64,000 nucleotides of DNA from Alistipes sp. (GCA_017410165.1 JAFQRH010000014.1:1-64000), one strand, 5' to 3'; numbered from the stretch's first letter, positions 8,014 through 17,743 are shown. Program-made: numbers and translations. The notes: generated by a model not told the origin, from the sequence alone.

Positions 8014-9378
8014 ATGAGTGTATTGGGAGTTTATGGGGTAGAGCACGTATCGTCGTTGATATACTACGGTCTGCACGCTATGCAGCATCGTGGTCAAGAG
8101 GGATGCGGAATGGTTTGCGTAGGCGAAGATGGTAAGATGAAGCGCCATCGCGGTGCCGGCTTGGTTACCGAGGTGTTTAACGAGCAGAAAATCGAGGCGT
8201 TGGATGGCCATCTGGGTATGGGTCACGTTCTATATACGGGAGCCGGCGCGCGCAGTTTGGATAATATTCAGCCATTCTATTTCCACCACGGAACGGGCGA
8301 TTTTGCATTGGCGCACAACGGAAACGTCGTCAATGCCGAACTGCTTACCGAGTGTTTGGAGCGTCGCGGTTCGCTGTTTCACACCCATTCGGATGCCGAA
8401 CTGTTGGCACACCTTATCAAAAAAGAGAATCCGGAAGAGCCACGAATCTTCTCGATTATCTATGCACTGAATAAGATGGAAGGTGCGTTTGCGTTCCTGA
8501 TTATGACCAAAAACCGCCTATATGCCTGCCGCGACAAATACGGTTTTCATCCGTTATCCATTGGCAAGTTGGGCGACGGCTATGTTGTCAGTAGCGAAAC
8601 GTGCGTCTTCGACACAATTGGCGCCGAATATATACGAGATGTAGCCCCGGGCGAGGTGGTAACAATCGACAAGAAGGGTATTCGCTCATCATTTTACTCG
8701 CAGGAGACAAAGTGCAAGATGTGCGCTATGGAATACATCTACTTTGCACGTCCCGACAGCGATATCGAGGGTTGCAACGTCCACGCCTATCGCAAAGAGT
8801 CGGGCAGACGCCTGTTCAAGGAGGCACCTGCCGATGCCGATATCGTTGTAGGCGTTCCGGATTCGAGTTTGAGCGCAGCACAAGGTTACAGCGAGGCGAG
8901 TGGTTTGCCGTACGAAATGGGGCTCATCAAGAACAAATACGTCGGTCGTACCTTTATCCAGCCATCGCAAAAGTTGCGCGAGAAGGGCGTACGAATGAAG
9001 CTTTCGCCCGTACGCTCGATTGTCAATGGCAAGCGTGTAGTGTTGGTCGATGACTCGATTGTTCGCGGCACTACGTCACAACGCATTGTCGAGATGTTGC
9101 GTTGCGCAGGTGCTACGGAGGTACACGTACGTATCGCCAGCCCAACGATGACTCACCCGTGCTTCTACGGTGTGGACACCTCGACACTCGACGAGTTGAT
9201 GCTGGCGCGTATGTCGGTCGAAGAGGCGTGCAAGCGCATCGGTGCCGATTCGCTCGCATTTCTCTCGTACGACTCGACTCTCCATTCGGCAGCCGGACGT
9301 ACGGATATGTGTTTGGCTTGTTTCGACGGCAAGTATCCAACCCCGATTTATAAATCTATCGAAGAGGCAAATAAATAA
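8014..9378 (+). CDS. purF: Amidophosphoribosyltransferase lacking the N-terminal nucleophile
   Basis: First step of purine synthesis: PRPP to phosphoribosylamine. The transferase half is complete, with the PRPP loop VLVDDSIVRGTTS and the Bacillus-type 4Fe-4S cysteines (MCAMEYIYFARPDS, HPCFYG, MCLACF). The N-terminal Ntn glutaminase half keeps QHRGQEG, HNGN (N102, G103) and THSD (D127). However, the expected C-G-[IV]-x-G start reads M-S-V-L-G, with an in-frame stop (TAG) three codons upstream, so no propeptide or Cys1 can exist. The glutamine-carboxylate Arg of HVRY is Leu73 (HVLYTG). Ammonia-dependent activity is the likely consequence (inference). It lies 37 nt after purL in the same operon. 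Confidence 0.94.
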   Translation: MSVLGVYGVEHVSSLIYYGLHAMQHRGQEGCGMVCVGEDGKMKRHRGAGLVTEVFNEQKIEALDGHLGMGHVLYTGAGARSLDNIQPFYFHHGTGDFALAHNGNVVNAELLTECLERRGSLFHTHSDAELLAHLIKKENPEEPRIFSIIYALNKMEGAFAFLIMTKNRLYACRDKYGFHPLSIGKLGDGYVVSSETCVFDTIGAEYIRDVAPGEVVTIDKKGIRSSFYSQETKCKMCAMEYIYFARPDSDIEGCNVHAYRKESGRRLFKEAPADADIVVGVPDSSLSAAQGYSEASGLPYEMGLIKNKYVGRTFIQPSQKLREKGVRMKLSPVRSIVNGKRVVLVDDSIVRGTTSQRIVEMLRCAGATEVHVRIASPTMTHPCFYGVDTSTLDELMLARMSVEEACKRIGADSLAFLSYDSTLHSAAGRTDMCLACFDGKYPTPIYKSIEEANK

Positions 9379-9393
9379 AAACAGATAAAAGAT

Positions 9394-10419
9394 ATGGCAG
9401 TAAATTACGAAAAAGCAGGTGTAAACCTCGAAGCGGGCTACGAAGTGGTGCGCCGCATCAAGCAACACGTTGCATCAACCGCACGCCCGGGCGTGATGGG
9501 TAACATTGGTGCATTTGGCGGAATGTTCGACCTCGCATCGCTCGGCGTTAAGGAGCCGGTGTTGGTCAGCGGTACGGACGGCGTAGGCACGAAACTCAAA
9601 CTTGCGTTTGCGATGGACAAGCACGACACAATCGGCATCGATGCTGTGGCAATGTGCGTGAACGATGTTTTGGCGCAGGGCGCAGAGCCGTTGTTCTTCC
9701 TCGATTATGTGGCTTTGGGTCACAATATTCCCGAAAAGGTTGAGCAGATTGTGGCGGGTGTTGCCGAGGGTTGTCGTCAGGCAGGTTGCGCATTGATTGG
9801 TGGCGAGACAGCCGAAATGCCGGGAATGTACGAGGGTGGCGATTACGATATCGCGGGCTTTACGTGCGGTGTTGTAGAGCGACAGAAGTTGATTGACGGC
9901 AGTAAGGTGAAGGTCGGCGATGTGCTGGTCGGTGTGGCTTCGAGCGGTGTTCACTCCAACGGTTTCAGTTTGGTGCGCAAGGTTGTTGCCGACAACAACC
10001 TCGACTTGAACGCTTCGTATGACGAATTGGATGGTCGCAAGTTAGGCGAGGTTCTACTGACTCCGACAAAGATTTATGTTCGCCAGATGTTGGAGGTTAT
10101 TCGCGCGTGCGATGTACACGGAATCTGCCACATAACGGGTGGTGGCTTTGACGAAAACATTCCGCGCGTATTACACGAGAGTCAAGGTCTTCACATCGAA
10201 GAGGGTTCGTGGGAGATTCTGCCCGTATTCCGTGCTTTGGAGAAGTGGGGCGGCATTCCGCATCGCGAGATGTTCAACATCTTCAATATGGGTATCGGTA
10301 TGGTGGCTGTTCTCGACGAGAGCGAGGCACAGAAGGCAATCAATATCCTTACAGCCGCAGGCGAGAAGGCGAGCATCATAGGTCGTGTAACCGACACCGC
10401 AGGTGTCGTAATCGAATAA
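9394..10419 (+). CDS. purM: Phosphoribosylformylglycinamidine cyclo-ligase (AIR synthetase)
   Basis: ATP-dependent closure of the imidazole ring, FGAM to AIR. The 341 residues are the family length. Motifs include [13 protein letters not shown] (ATP/metal binding), [24 protein letters not shown] and [13 protein letters not shown]. It starts 15 nt after purF and 11 nt before purN, so it is clearly operonic. Nothing is unusual. Confidence 0.97.
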   Translation: MAVNYEKAGVNLEAGYEVVRRIKQHVASTARPGVMGNIGAFGGMFDLASLGVKEPVLVSGTDGVGTKLKLAFAMDKHDTIGIDAVAMCVNDVLAQGAEPLFFLDYVALGHNIPEKVEQIVAGVAEGCRQAGCALIGGETAEMPGMYEGGDYDIAGFTCGVVERQKLIDGSKVKVGDVLVGVASSGVHSNGFSLVRKVVADNNLDLNASYDELDGRKLGEVLLTPTKIYVRQMLEVIRACDVHGICHITGGGFDENIPRVLHESQGLHIEEGSWEILPVFRALEKWGGIPHREMFNIFNMGIGMVAVLDESEAQKAINILTAAGEKASIIGRVTDTAGVVIE

Positions 10420-10430
10420 AGAGTCGTACA

Positions 10431-10988
10431 ATGAAACATCTTGCTGTATTTGCCAGCGGAGAGGGTAGCAATTTTGAGGCAATCGCAACGGCTTGCGAGC
10501 GCGGAGAGATTGATGCACGCGTAGCGGTGATGATTTGCGACAAGCCCGGTGCAGGCGTTATCGCACGCGCCGAACGTCACGGCATCAAATCGTTCGTCTT
10601 CTCGGCGAGAGATTATGCCTCGAAGGCGGACTACGAGCGTGAGATTGTCGCACTGCTCGATGAGACAAAGGTCGATTTGGTCTGCCTTGCAGGATATATG
10701 CGCATTGTGGGCGATGTATTGCTCGGAGCATACGGTGGTCGCATTATAAACATCCACCCGTCGCTCCTGCCGGCATTTCGTGGGGCTCACGCTGTCGAGC
10801 AAGCAATCGAGTACGGCGTAAAGGTGTTTGGTATTACGATTCATTGGGTAGATGCCACGCTCGATGGCGGGAAGATTATTGCTCAACGCGCATTCGAGTA
10901 CGACGGCACCGATGCCGACGAGGTGCATCGCATCGGCCAAAAGATAGAGCACAAACTTTATGTAGAAACAATTAAAAAGTTATTATAA
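10431..10988 (+). CDS. purN: Phosphoribosylglycinamide formyltransferase
   Basis: Transfers the formyl group of 10-formyl-THF to GAR. The 185 residues contain the nucleotide-binding start VFASGEGSNFEA and the catalytic Asn-His-Asp set: NIHPSLLPAFRG supplies Asn and His, and WVDATLDGGKII supplies Asp. The ATG at 10431 gives the usual N-terminus; longer in-frame starts run into purM. purH begins one nucleotide after the stop, suggesting translational coupling. Confidence 0.96.
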   Translation: MKHLAVFASGEGSNFEAIATACERGEIDARVAVMICDKPGAGVIARAERHGIKSFVFSARDYASKADYEREIVALLDETKVDLVCLAGYMRIVGDVLLGAYGGRIINIHPSLLPAFRGAHAVEQAIEYGVKVFGITIHWVDATLDGGKIIAQRAFEYDGTDADEVHRIGQKIEHKLYVETIKKLL

Positions 10989-10989
10989 G

Positions 10990-12522
10990 ATGAAAAGAGC
11001 GTTAGTCAGCGTAAGTGACAAGAGCGGATTGGTCGAGTTTGTCGGCGGTCTGCAATCCCTCGGTTGGGAGATTATTGCAACGGGCGGCACACAGCGTCTG
11101 TTGGAGGAGAAGGGTATCAAAACAATAGGAATTAGCGATGTTACCGGTTTTCCGGAGATTTGCGACGGTCGTGTCAAGACACTGCACCCGAAGGTACACG
11201 GCGGATTGTTGGCACGTCGCGACGACGAGAGCCACTTGGCAGCATTGCGCGACAACGGTATCGAATTTATTGATATGGTATGCGTGAATCTCTATCCATT
11301 CCGCGAGACTATCGCAAAAGAGGGGGTAACGATGGAGGACGCAATCGAAAATATCGACATTGGCGGCCCTTCTATGTTGCGTAGCGCAGCAAAGAACTAT
11401 CGCGACGTGACGGTTGTCTGCGATCCGGCAGACTATGCACAGGTGCTTGCCGAGATTGAGCAGTGCGGCAACACTTCGCTTGAAACCCGCCTTTCGCTCT
11501 CAGCCAAAGCATATACACACACGGCAGAGTACGATGCGTGCATCGCTACGTTTATGCGCGAGAAGGCAGGTTTGAGCGAGAAACTCTTCTTGCAGTTCGA
11601 CATTCAGCAAGGTCTGCGTTATGGCGAAAATCCGCACCAAAGCGCAAAGTTCTATCGCGATAGCCAGACACGCGCATTCTCGCTCGCTTATGCCGAGCAG
11701 TTGGGCGGAAAGGAGCTTTCGTACAACAATATCCAGGATGCGAACGCTGCACTGAATATTGTCCGCGAATTTGACGAGCCGTTCTGCGTTGCTCTCAAAC
11801 ATATGAACCCTTGCGGCGCGGCTGTCGGTGCAACTATCGAAGAGGCGTGGACGGCTGCATACGAAGCAGACAAGGTGAGCATCTACGGTGGTATCGTAGC
11901 GGTAAACCGCGAATTGACTGCCGAGGTTGCAATGGGTATGAAACCAATCTTCCTCGAAATCGTAATGGCACCGGCCTTCTCGGACGAGGCACTTGAAATT
12001 CTCTCGACAAAGAAGAATCTGCGTCTATTGAAGGTGGATATGACTCGTACCGACGAGAAGATTAACCAATATATCAGCGTAAATGGCGGTCTGCTCGTTC
12101 AGCAACTCGACACCCAAACCAAGCAGGTGGTTGCCGATATGTGCGTTACGGAGGCAAAACCTACTCCGGAGCAGATGATTGATTTGAACTTCGGCTGGCG
12201 CGTGGTTAAGCACGTCAAGTCGAATGCCATAGCAGTTGTGAAAGATGGTCATACGGTCGGTGTTGGTGCCGGTCAGATGAATCGTGTCGGCTCGGCCGAG
12301 ATTGCGCTCAAAGAGGCACAGGCAGCGGGCTTTACCGAGGGTTTGGTATTGGCATCGGACGGCTTCCTTCCGTTTGACGATACGGTTGCACTCGCAGCAC
12401 AGTATGGTGTAACGGCAATCGTTCAGCCGGGCGGAAGTATTCGTGACGAAGATGCCATCAAGAAAGCAAACGAGTTGGGTGTAACGATGCTCTTTACGGG
12501 TATGCGCCACTTCAAACATTAA
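10990..12522 (+). CDS. purH: Bifunctional AICAR transformylase / IMP cyclohydrolase
   Basis: Catalyses the last two steps to IMP. The N-terminal MGS-like cyclohydrolase (SVSDKSGLVEF, ATGGTQRLL, GRVKTLHPKVHGG) is followed by the AICAR transformylase domain with the catalytic Lys-His in ALKHMNPCG. The 510 residues are normal. The formyl donor, 10-formyl-THF, is also needed by purN; folD three genes on makes a precursor. Confidence 0.97.
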   Translation: MKRALVSVSDKSGLVEFVGGLQSLGWEIIATGGTQRLLEEKGIKTIGISDVTGFPEICDGRVKTLHPKVHGGLLARRDDESHLAALRDNGIEFIDMVCVNLYPFRETIAKEGVTMEDAIENIDIGGPSMLRSAAKNYRDVTVVCDPADYAQVLAEIEQCGNTSLETRLSLSAKAYTHTAEYDACIATFMREKAGLSEKLFLQFDIQQGLRYGENPHQSAKFYRDSQTRAFSLAYAEQLGGKELSYNNIQDANAALNIVREFDEPFCVALKHMNPCGAAVGATIEEAWTAAYEADKVSIYGGIVAVNRELTAEVAMGMKPIFLEIVMAPAFSDEALEILSTKKNLRLLKVDMTRTDEKINQYISVNGGLLVQQLDTQTKQVVADMCVTEAKPTPEQMIDLNFGWRVVKHVKSNAIAVVKDGHTVGVGAGQMNRVGSAEIALKEAQAAGFTEGLVLASDGFLPFDDTVALAAQYGVTAIVQPGGSIRDEDAIKKANELGVTMLFTGMRHFKH

Positions 12523-12537
12523 ACCACACAGAGACGA

Positions 12538-13794
12538 ATGGGAAAGAGAGTATTAGTCGTTGGCTCGGGCGGCCGTGAGCACGCTATTGTGGATGCGTTG
12601 AGCCGTTCGCCACAGGTCGAAAAGATATATTGTGCCCCCGGCAATGCGGGTATCGCTGCACAAGCCGAGTGTGTTGCCATCAAGGATACGGAGGTCGAGC
12701 AATTGAAACAGTTTGCCGTAGAGCAGGCGATAGATTTGACGGTCGTTGGTCCGGAGGCGGCTTTGGCGGTCGGCGTGGTTGATGCGTTCCGCAAAGCGGG
12801 GCTTAAAATCTTTGGTCACACGCAAAGCGCAACACGCATCGAATCGAGCAAGGAGTTTGCCAAGCAGTTGATGGTTAAATACGACATCCCGACTGCGGCA
12901 TACGAGGCGTTCGACAACTACGAGGCGGCTCGTGCGTATGTCGAGAGCAAAGGCGCGCCAATCGTATTGAAATACGATGGTCTGGCTGCCGGCAAAGGCG
13001 TTGTTGTTGCGATGAGCATCGAAGAGGCGGACGCTGCGTTGCGCGATATGCTGCTCGATGAGAGTTTCGGCAAGGGTCGTGTTGTCGTAGAGGATTTTCT
13101 GACAGGTCCGGAGTTCTCGCTTATGTGTTTCGTGCGCGGAGAGGAGGTGCTGCCAATGCCGGTAGCACAAGACCACAAACGCGCTTTCGATGGCGACAAA
13201 GGCCCTAATACGGGCGGTATGGGCGCATATACACGTATGCCGTTTATCACCGACGATGATATTGCAGAGGCGATGGAGCGTGTGATGTTGCCGACAGCCA
13301 AAGCGATGGTCGCCGAGGGTTGTCCACTGTCGGGCGTACTGTACGGCGGATTGATGAAGACACCGGATGGCGTGAAAGTTATCGAGTTCAATGCCCGTTT
13401 TGGCGATCCGGAGACCGAAGTTGTGTTGCCGCTGTTCGATAGCGACATCTACGACACGTTTGTAGCCATCGCAACGAACGAGCCATTGACCGAGCCGGTG
13501 TGGAGTAGCGATGCTACGCTTGGCGTAGTACTCGCCTCGAAAGGTTATCCGGGACACTACGAAAAGGGCTTCCCGATTCGTGGCATTGAGCACCTCTCGA
13601 CCAAGGTATATCATATGGGCACTGCACGCAAAGAGGATCAACTTGTGACGGCAGGCGGTCGTGTGATGATTGTTGTGGCAAGAGCCGCTTCGCTCGCCGA
13701 GGCGCACGCTCTGGCAACGGCGGAGACCGAGAAGGTCGAGTGTGACAATCTGTTCCACCGTAGCGACATTGGCTATCAAGCATTTAAGAAATAA
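12538..13794 (+). CDS. purD: Phosphoribosylamine-glycine ligase
   Basis: ATP-grasp enzyme joining phosphoribosylamine and glycine to [11 protein letters not shown] at residues 9-16 is the family signature. The ATP-grasp core shows [24 protein letters not shown] and [12 protein letters not shown]. Length 418 is typical. Its substrate comes from PurF, whose product is labile, so close expression in one operon makes sense. The gap to folD is 19 nt. Confidence 0.97.
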   Translation: MGKRVLVVGSGGREHAIVDALSRSPQVEKIYCAPGNAGIAAQAECVAIKDTEVEQLKQFAVEQAIDLTVVGPEAALAVGVVDAFRKAGLKIFGHTQSATRIESSKEFAKQLMVKYDIPTAAYEAFDNYEAARAYVESKGAPIVLKYDGLAAGKGVVVAMSIEEADAALRDMLLDESFGKGRVVVEDFLTGPEFSLMCFVRGEEVLPMPVAQDHKRAFDGDKGPNTGGMGAYTRMPFITDDDIAEAMERVMLPTAKAMVAEGCPLSGVLYGGLMKTPDGVKVIEFNARFGDPETEVVLPLFDSDIYDTFVAIATNEPLTEPVWSSDATLGVVLASKGYPGHYEKGFPIRGIEHLSTKVYHMGTARKEDQLVTAGGRVMIVVARAASLAEAHALATAETEKVECDNLFHRSDIGYQAFKK

Positions 13795-13813
13795 TTCAAA
13801 CAACAAGAAAGAT

Positions 13814-14665
13814 ATGATTATAGACGGAAAACTGTTGTCCGCAAAATTGAAGGCGCAGATGGCCGAACAGGTGGTAGCACTCAAAGAGCAGTATGGCCGT
13901 GTGCCATCGTTGGCTGTAATTTTGGTTGGCGAGAATCCGGCTTCGCAGTCGTATGTTCGCGGTAAAATCAAGGCGTGTGCCGAGTGCGGTTTCGAGAGCA
14001 TCCTTACGACAATGCCGGAGAGCGTGTCGGAACAGGAGTTGCTCGCCGAGATTGCAAAACTAAATGCCGACGAGAGGGTAGATGGCGTACTCGTACAACT
14101 TCCGCTGCCTCGCCACATCAACGAGGAGAAGGTTATCGACGCCATCGCGTTGGAGAAGGACGTGGATGGTTTCCACCCCGACAATGTCGCTAATCTGTGG
14201 CTCGGTAAGCCGTGCATCAAGCCGTGCACACCAAAGGGCGTAATGCGAATGATTGAGGAGTGCGGTTTCGATGTTGCCGGTTGCAATGCCGTGGTTGTTG
14301 GTCGCAGCAATATTGTCGGCAAGCCGATGGCGAAGTTGCTCTTGGATGCAAACGCTACGGTCACAATAGCCCACTCGCGCACGAAGAATTTGGCAGAGGT
14401 CACCTCCAAAGCCGACATTCTGATTGCCGCCGTTGGTCGCGCACGTATGATTACGGCGGAGATGGTCAAAGAGGGTGCCATTGTTATCGACGTGGGCGTT
14501 AATCGCGATGCCGAGACGGGCAAACTCTGCGGCGATGTCGATTTCGAGGGCGTACGCGATAAGGCGGCACACATCACCCCCGTACCGGGCGGTGTTGGAC
14601 CGATGACTATCACTATGCTGATGCAGAATACGATAGAGTGTTTCCTGAACAGACAAAACAAATAA
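13814..14665 (+). CDS. folD: Methylenetetrahydrofolate dehydrogenase / cyclohydrolase
   Basis: Bifunctional NADP-dependent enzyme turning 5,10-methylene-THF into 10-formyl-THF. It has 283 residues, the catalytic YVRGK motif (Tyr-x3-Lys), [14 protein letters not shown], the NADP-site [11 protein letters not shown] and the C-terminal [10 protein letters not shown]. Inside a purine operon it supplies the one-carbon donor for PurN and PurH. The start at 13814 follows AAGAAAGAT; upstream in-frame codons lie within purD. Confidence 0.97.
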   Translation: MIIDGKLLSAKLKAQMAEQVVALKEQYGRVPSLAVILVGENPASQSYVRGKIKACAECGFESILTTMPESVSEQELLAEIAKLNADERVDGVLVQLPLPRHINEEKVIDAIALEKDVDGFHPDNVANLWLGKPCIKPCTPKGVMRMIEECGFDVAGCNAVVVGRSNIVGKPMAKLLLDANATVTIAHSRTKNLAEVTSKADILIAAVGRARMITAEMVKEGAIVIDVGVNRDAETGKLCGDVDFEGVRDKAAHITPVPGGVGPMTITMLMQNTIECFLNRQNK

Positions 14666-14678
14666 AAACATATCGAAT

Positions 14679-15971
14679 ATGATTGAAAGATACAGCCGCG
14701 AGGTTATGCGTAACGTATGGACCGAGCAAAACAAATTCAACGCCTACCTGCGTGTCGAAATTCTCGCATCGGAGGCGTGGAGCGAGTTGGGTGTAGTGCC
14801 AAAGGAGGATGTCGAGAAGTTGTGGGCAAAGGCGTCGTTCTCAATCGACCGCATCAAGGAGATTGAGGAGCAGACTCGCCACGACATTGTTGCCTTCACG
14901 CGTGCCGTCAGCGAGACGCTTGGCGAGGAGCGCAAGTGGGTACACTACGGTCTGACTTCGACCGACGTGGTGGATACCGCCAACGGCTACCTGCTCAAAC
15001 AGGCCAATGCCATTTTGGAGCGCGACATCGAGGAGTTCTTGGACGTTCTGCGTCGTCGTGCCAACGAGTTCCGCACCACGCCGTGCATCGGTCGCACGCA
15101 CGGTATTCACGCCGACATCACCTGCTTCGGTCTGAAATGGGCCTTGTGGTACGAGGAGATGAAACGCAACTTGGAGCGTTTTCGCACGGCTGCGCGCGGT
15201 GTCGAGGTTGGCAAGATTAGCGGTGCAGTCGGCAACTTTGCCAACATTCCGCCGATGATTCAGGATTACGTGTGCGAGAAGCTCGGTATCGAGAGCGCAA
15301 ATATCTCGACGCAGGTCATCCAGCGCGACCGTCACGCGTACTATATCGCAACGCTCGCCGTCATCGCATCGTCGCTCGAACAGATGGCTCTCGAAGTGCG
15401 CAATCTGCAACGTACGGAGGTGCACGAGGTCGAGGAGTCGTTCGGCAAGGGTCAGAAGGGTTCGAGTGCAATGCCTCACAAACGCAACCCAATCAGCAGC
15501 GAGAACATCTGCGGTTGCGCCCGCGTGATGCGTGGCTATATGGCGACGGCGTGCGAGAATGTTGCCTTGTGGCACGAGCGCGACATTTCGCACTCGGCAA
15601 CCGAGCGTATCATTCTGCCTGATGCTACGGAGTTGCTCGACTATATGTTGTGCCGTTTCAAGGGTATCTTGGAGAATCTCGTTGTCTTCAAGGATGTTAT
15701 GATGGAGAATATCTACCGCACTCGTAAGGTTATCTTCGCCCAGCGCGTGATGAATGCCCTTATCGACAAGGGTCTTTCGCGCGAGGAGGCATACGATACG
15801 GTGCAGCCGATTGCTATGCGCGCAATGGCCGAACGCGAGGATTATCAGGAGTTGCTCGCAGCCGATGCAAAGGTGTCGTCACTGCTTACGCGCGAGGAGT
15901 TGGATTCGTGCTTCACGCTCGAATACTATCTGAAAAACGTCGATTATATCTTCAATCGCGTGGGTTTGTAA
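14679..15971 (+). CDS. purB: Adenylosuccinate lyase
   Basis: Releases fumarate from SAICAR in IMP synthesis and from adenylosuccinate in AMP synthesis. It is a fumarase/aspartase-superfamily protein of 430 aa with TSTDVVDTA, the catalytic-His segment [10 protein letters not shown] and the mobile-loop signature [11 protein letters not shown] near residues 262-272. It is last in the purine operon, 13 nt after folD, and is followed by a strong terminator. SAICAR synthetase (purC) is absent from the window although its product is this enzyme's substrate. Confidence 0.97.
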   Translation: MIERYSREVMRNVWTEQNKFNAYLRVEILASEAWSELGVVPKEDVEKLWAKASFSIDRIKEIEEQTRHDIVAFTRAVSETLGEERKWVHYGLTSTDVVDTANGYLLKQANAILERDIEEFLDVLRRRANEFRTTPCIGRTHGIHADITCFGLKWALWYEEMKRNLERFRTAARGVEVGKISGAVGNFANIPPMIQDYVCEKLGIESANISTQVIQRDRHAYYIATLAVIASSLEQMALEVRNLQRTEVHEVEESFGKGQKGSSAMPHKRNPISSENICGCARVMRGYMATACENVALWHERDISHSATERIILPDATELLDYMLCRFKGILENLVVFKDVMMENIYRTRKVIFAQRVMNALIDKGLSREEAYDTVQPIAMRAMAEREDYQELLAADAKVSSLLTREELDSCFTLEYYLKNVDYIFNRVGL

Positions 15972-15989
15972 TCCGCCCGTACCCATTCG

Positions 15990-16033
15990 CATCACCTCTT
16001 GTCTGCCACGATGGGAGGTGATGTTTTTTTTGT
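15990..16033 (+). terminator. Terminator of the purine operon
   Basis: CATCACCTC (15990-15998) pairs with GAGGTGATG (16015-16023), followed by a run of T to 16031. It lies 18 nt after the purB stop. Confidence 0.85.
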
Positions 16034-16064
16034 GTTGCGAGGAGCGCTTTTCGATATTTTTTCG

Positions 16065-16072
16065 TATATTTG
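16065..16072 (+). promoter_or_regulatory. Possible -7 box TATATTTG before the small-protein/lipoprotein pair
   Basis: TATATTTG matches TAnnTTTG. No TTTG is found 19-21 nt upstream; a TTTT/TTTC run lies 12-13 nt upstream. The predicted start near 16078 precedes the G/C-rich hairpin at 16090-16120. Confidence 0.4.
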
Positions 16073-16089
16073 TCACACAGAAATATCCA

Positions 16090-16120
16090 ATCCCTCCCCC
16101 GAATTTTTCGGGGGGGGGAT
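16090..16120 (+). promoter_or_regulatory. G/C-rich hairpin in the leader of the small-protein gene
   Basis: ATCCCTCCCCCGAA pairs with TTCGGGGGGGGGAT and is followed by TTTTCG. It could be a weak terminator or a mRNA-stabilising hairpin 26 nt before the ATG at 16146. The run of nine G is unusual and prone to slippage. Confidence 0.4.
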
Positions 16121-16145
16121 TTTCGTTGATTATCAATTATTTACA

Positions 16146-16298
16146 ATGAAACACACACAAAAACACTACCTCGCGCCAACGCTACACAGCGTTGCGTTGC
16201 ACGCCGAGCGCGGCTTCGGTGCTTCGCTCGAAATTCCGGTTGTCGATCCCGAGCAAGGTTGGACGGCTCGACCGGCAGACGAATTTATCGAAGAGTAA
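16146..16298 (+). CDS. Small protein of 50 aa, YLAPT...ERGFGAS type
   Basis: A 50-residue product with the pattern K-x-YLAPTLHSVALHAERGF, GASLEIP and an acidic C-terminus. I recognise the pattern from memory as a class of short Bacteroidales proteins with a Y-x-A/T-P-x start and E-x-GF-x-x-S centre, often beside fimbrillin-like lipoproteins. No signal peptide or membrane segment is visible. It ends 20 nt before the lipoprotein gene and is probably co-transcribed with it. Function unknown; the GF-x-x-S part could be a cleavage or recognition site, but that is speculation. Confidence 0.65.
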   Translation: MKHTQKHYLAPTLHSVALHAERGFGASLEIPVVDPEQGWTARPADEFIEE

Positions 16299-16318
16299 AA
16301 ACAACAAAAACAGATAAG

Positions 16319-17695
16319 ATGAAAAAACTTCTACTTTTCGTGCTTGCGGCGACCGTGTTCGCTGCTTGCTCAACCGACACGACGCAAGACCTTGCGCCGG
16401 AAATCCCCGATACACTGACCGTGTCGTTTGACGAAGAAACGCGCGTACAGCTCGATGCCGAGTGCAAGACAGTTTGGAATGCCGACGACCTTGTGTCGGT
16501 ATTCTACCGCTCGGACGCTAACGATTGTTGGCGATTTATGGGAGAGACGGGCGACCGTACGGGTCTGCTTGTGAGTAAAACCTCAAACGAACCGACCATA
16601 TCGACCAATGAGGTGGTTGCTGTATATCCTTACAATGCTGGTTATTGTATTGATGCGTCGGATAAGACGCTCTCCGTTCGCATCCCCGCTACGCAACGAT
16701 ACGAGAATGGCTCTTACGGCATTGGTGCAAATATTATGGTTTCGGCCGGTACTGGTAGAGATATTTCGCTCAAAAGTGTTTGCGGATGGATTAAGTTGCA
16801 GCTTACCGGCTCGGGCAAAGTGACGAAAGTTACACTCCGAGGTAATGACGACGAGCAGATTGCGGGTTTGGCAACGGTTAACTATGCGGATTACTCGCTC
16901 TCGCTGATTGCCGACGGATTGGGCAATGCTGCGGCAGATGGCGAGGTTGGCGGTACACTTGTAAACGATAGGGACTATGTGCGCGAAATCACGCTCGACT
17001 GTGGCGAAGGTGTTGCGCTTAATGCCGACACTCCGACTGCATTCTATTTTGTGCTTGCGCCACAAACTTTCGAGAAAGGCATTACTATTACCGCAATGTG
17101 CGATGATGGTACGCGCATGACAAAATCAACCTCGAATTCGATTACCATCGAGCGTAACCATATTGTGCCTATGGAGACAATAGAATATGAAAGCACTTAC
17201 TCCGTTGGTGATTTATACAACGAAAATGGCGTTAAGGGCATCGTTTTTCTGGTTGAAGAAAACGGTAAGCACGGAAAAATCGTCTCAATGAAGGAAAGCT
17301 ATGGATATTACGGATATGATTCTTATGTGAGAAGTTGTAAAAACCTCGACAATGGATTACTTAATAAAGAAGCATTGTATGAAGCCGGTGCAATATACTC
17401 TTCATCGTATCTAATGCCTCCGCAAAGCAGTGTTTGGTATATTCCGGCAATAAAAGAGTTGGAATCATTGGTGCAAGTGGTTAATGTGGTTAATAGTTCC
17501 GTCGTTGCAAATGGCGGTACTCCATTTACATTCTCCGACTATGGAGATGAAGCATTCTATACATCATCGACAAATAGTAATATGGTGAGTTGGGATTCAA
17601 CTTGTATGTATGGCAAAGATTTAGCACATCCGAATGCTAATGCTATATATGCAACGTCTGGAAAAGTCCGTTGTAGGACAATTACAACATTTTAA
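16319..17695 (+). CDS. Fimbrillin-like lipoprotein with a FISUMP/DUF1566-like C-terminal domain
   Basis: A surface lipoprotein of 458 aa. The signal peptide MKKLLLFVLAATVFAAC has its lipobox Cys at 17. Residues about 30-285 resemble fimbrillin/Mfa-type beta domains (VSVFYRSD, VAVYPYN, RIPATQRY, FYFVLAPQTF). The C-terminal domain begins near SVGDLYNENGVKGIVF and shows WYIPAIKELESL, as in DUF1566/FISUMP modules. The DNA for this last domain (from about 17170) is clearly more AT-rich than the first part, suggesting a module joined by recombination. Ligand or pilus role unknown. Confidence 0.8.
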   Translation: MKKLLLFVLAATVFAACSTDTTQDLAPEIPDTLTVSFDEETRVQLDAECKTVWNADDLVSVFYRSDANDCWRFMGETGDRTGLLVSKTSNEPTISTNEVVAVYPYNAGYCIDASDKTLSVRIPATQRYENGSYGIGANIMVSAGTGRDISLKSVCGWIKLQLTGSGKVTKVTLRGNDDEQIAGLATVNYADYSLSLIADGLGNAAADGEVGGTLVNDRDYVREITLDCGEGVALNADTPTAFYFVLAPQTFEKGITITAMCDDGTRMTKSTSNSITIERNHIVPMETIEYESTYSVGDLYNENGVKGIVFLVEENGKHGKIVSMKESYGYYGYDSYVRSCKNLDNGLLNKEALYEAGAIYSSSYLMPPQSSVWYIPAIKELESLVQVVNVVNSSVVANGGTPFTFSDYGDEAFYTSSTNSNMVSWDSTCMYGKDLAHPNANAIYATSGKVRCRTITTF

Positions 17696-17700
17696 CACAA

Positions 17701-17743
17701 ACAACCGCAAGGAGCATTCAAGCCCTTGCGGTTGTCGCTTTTT
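17701..17743 (+). terminator. Terminator after the lipoprotein gene
   Basis: ACAACCGCAAGG (17701-17712) pairs perfectly with CCTTGCGGTTGT (17724-17735), followed by CGCTTTTT. Confidence 0.85.

Noticed and set aside
12553-14661. 702-codon minus-strand open frame over purD and folD
   Set aside because: Antisense shadow of two well-supported genes; low-complexity Ser/Thr/Arg translation.
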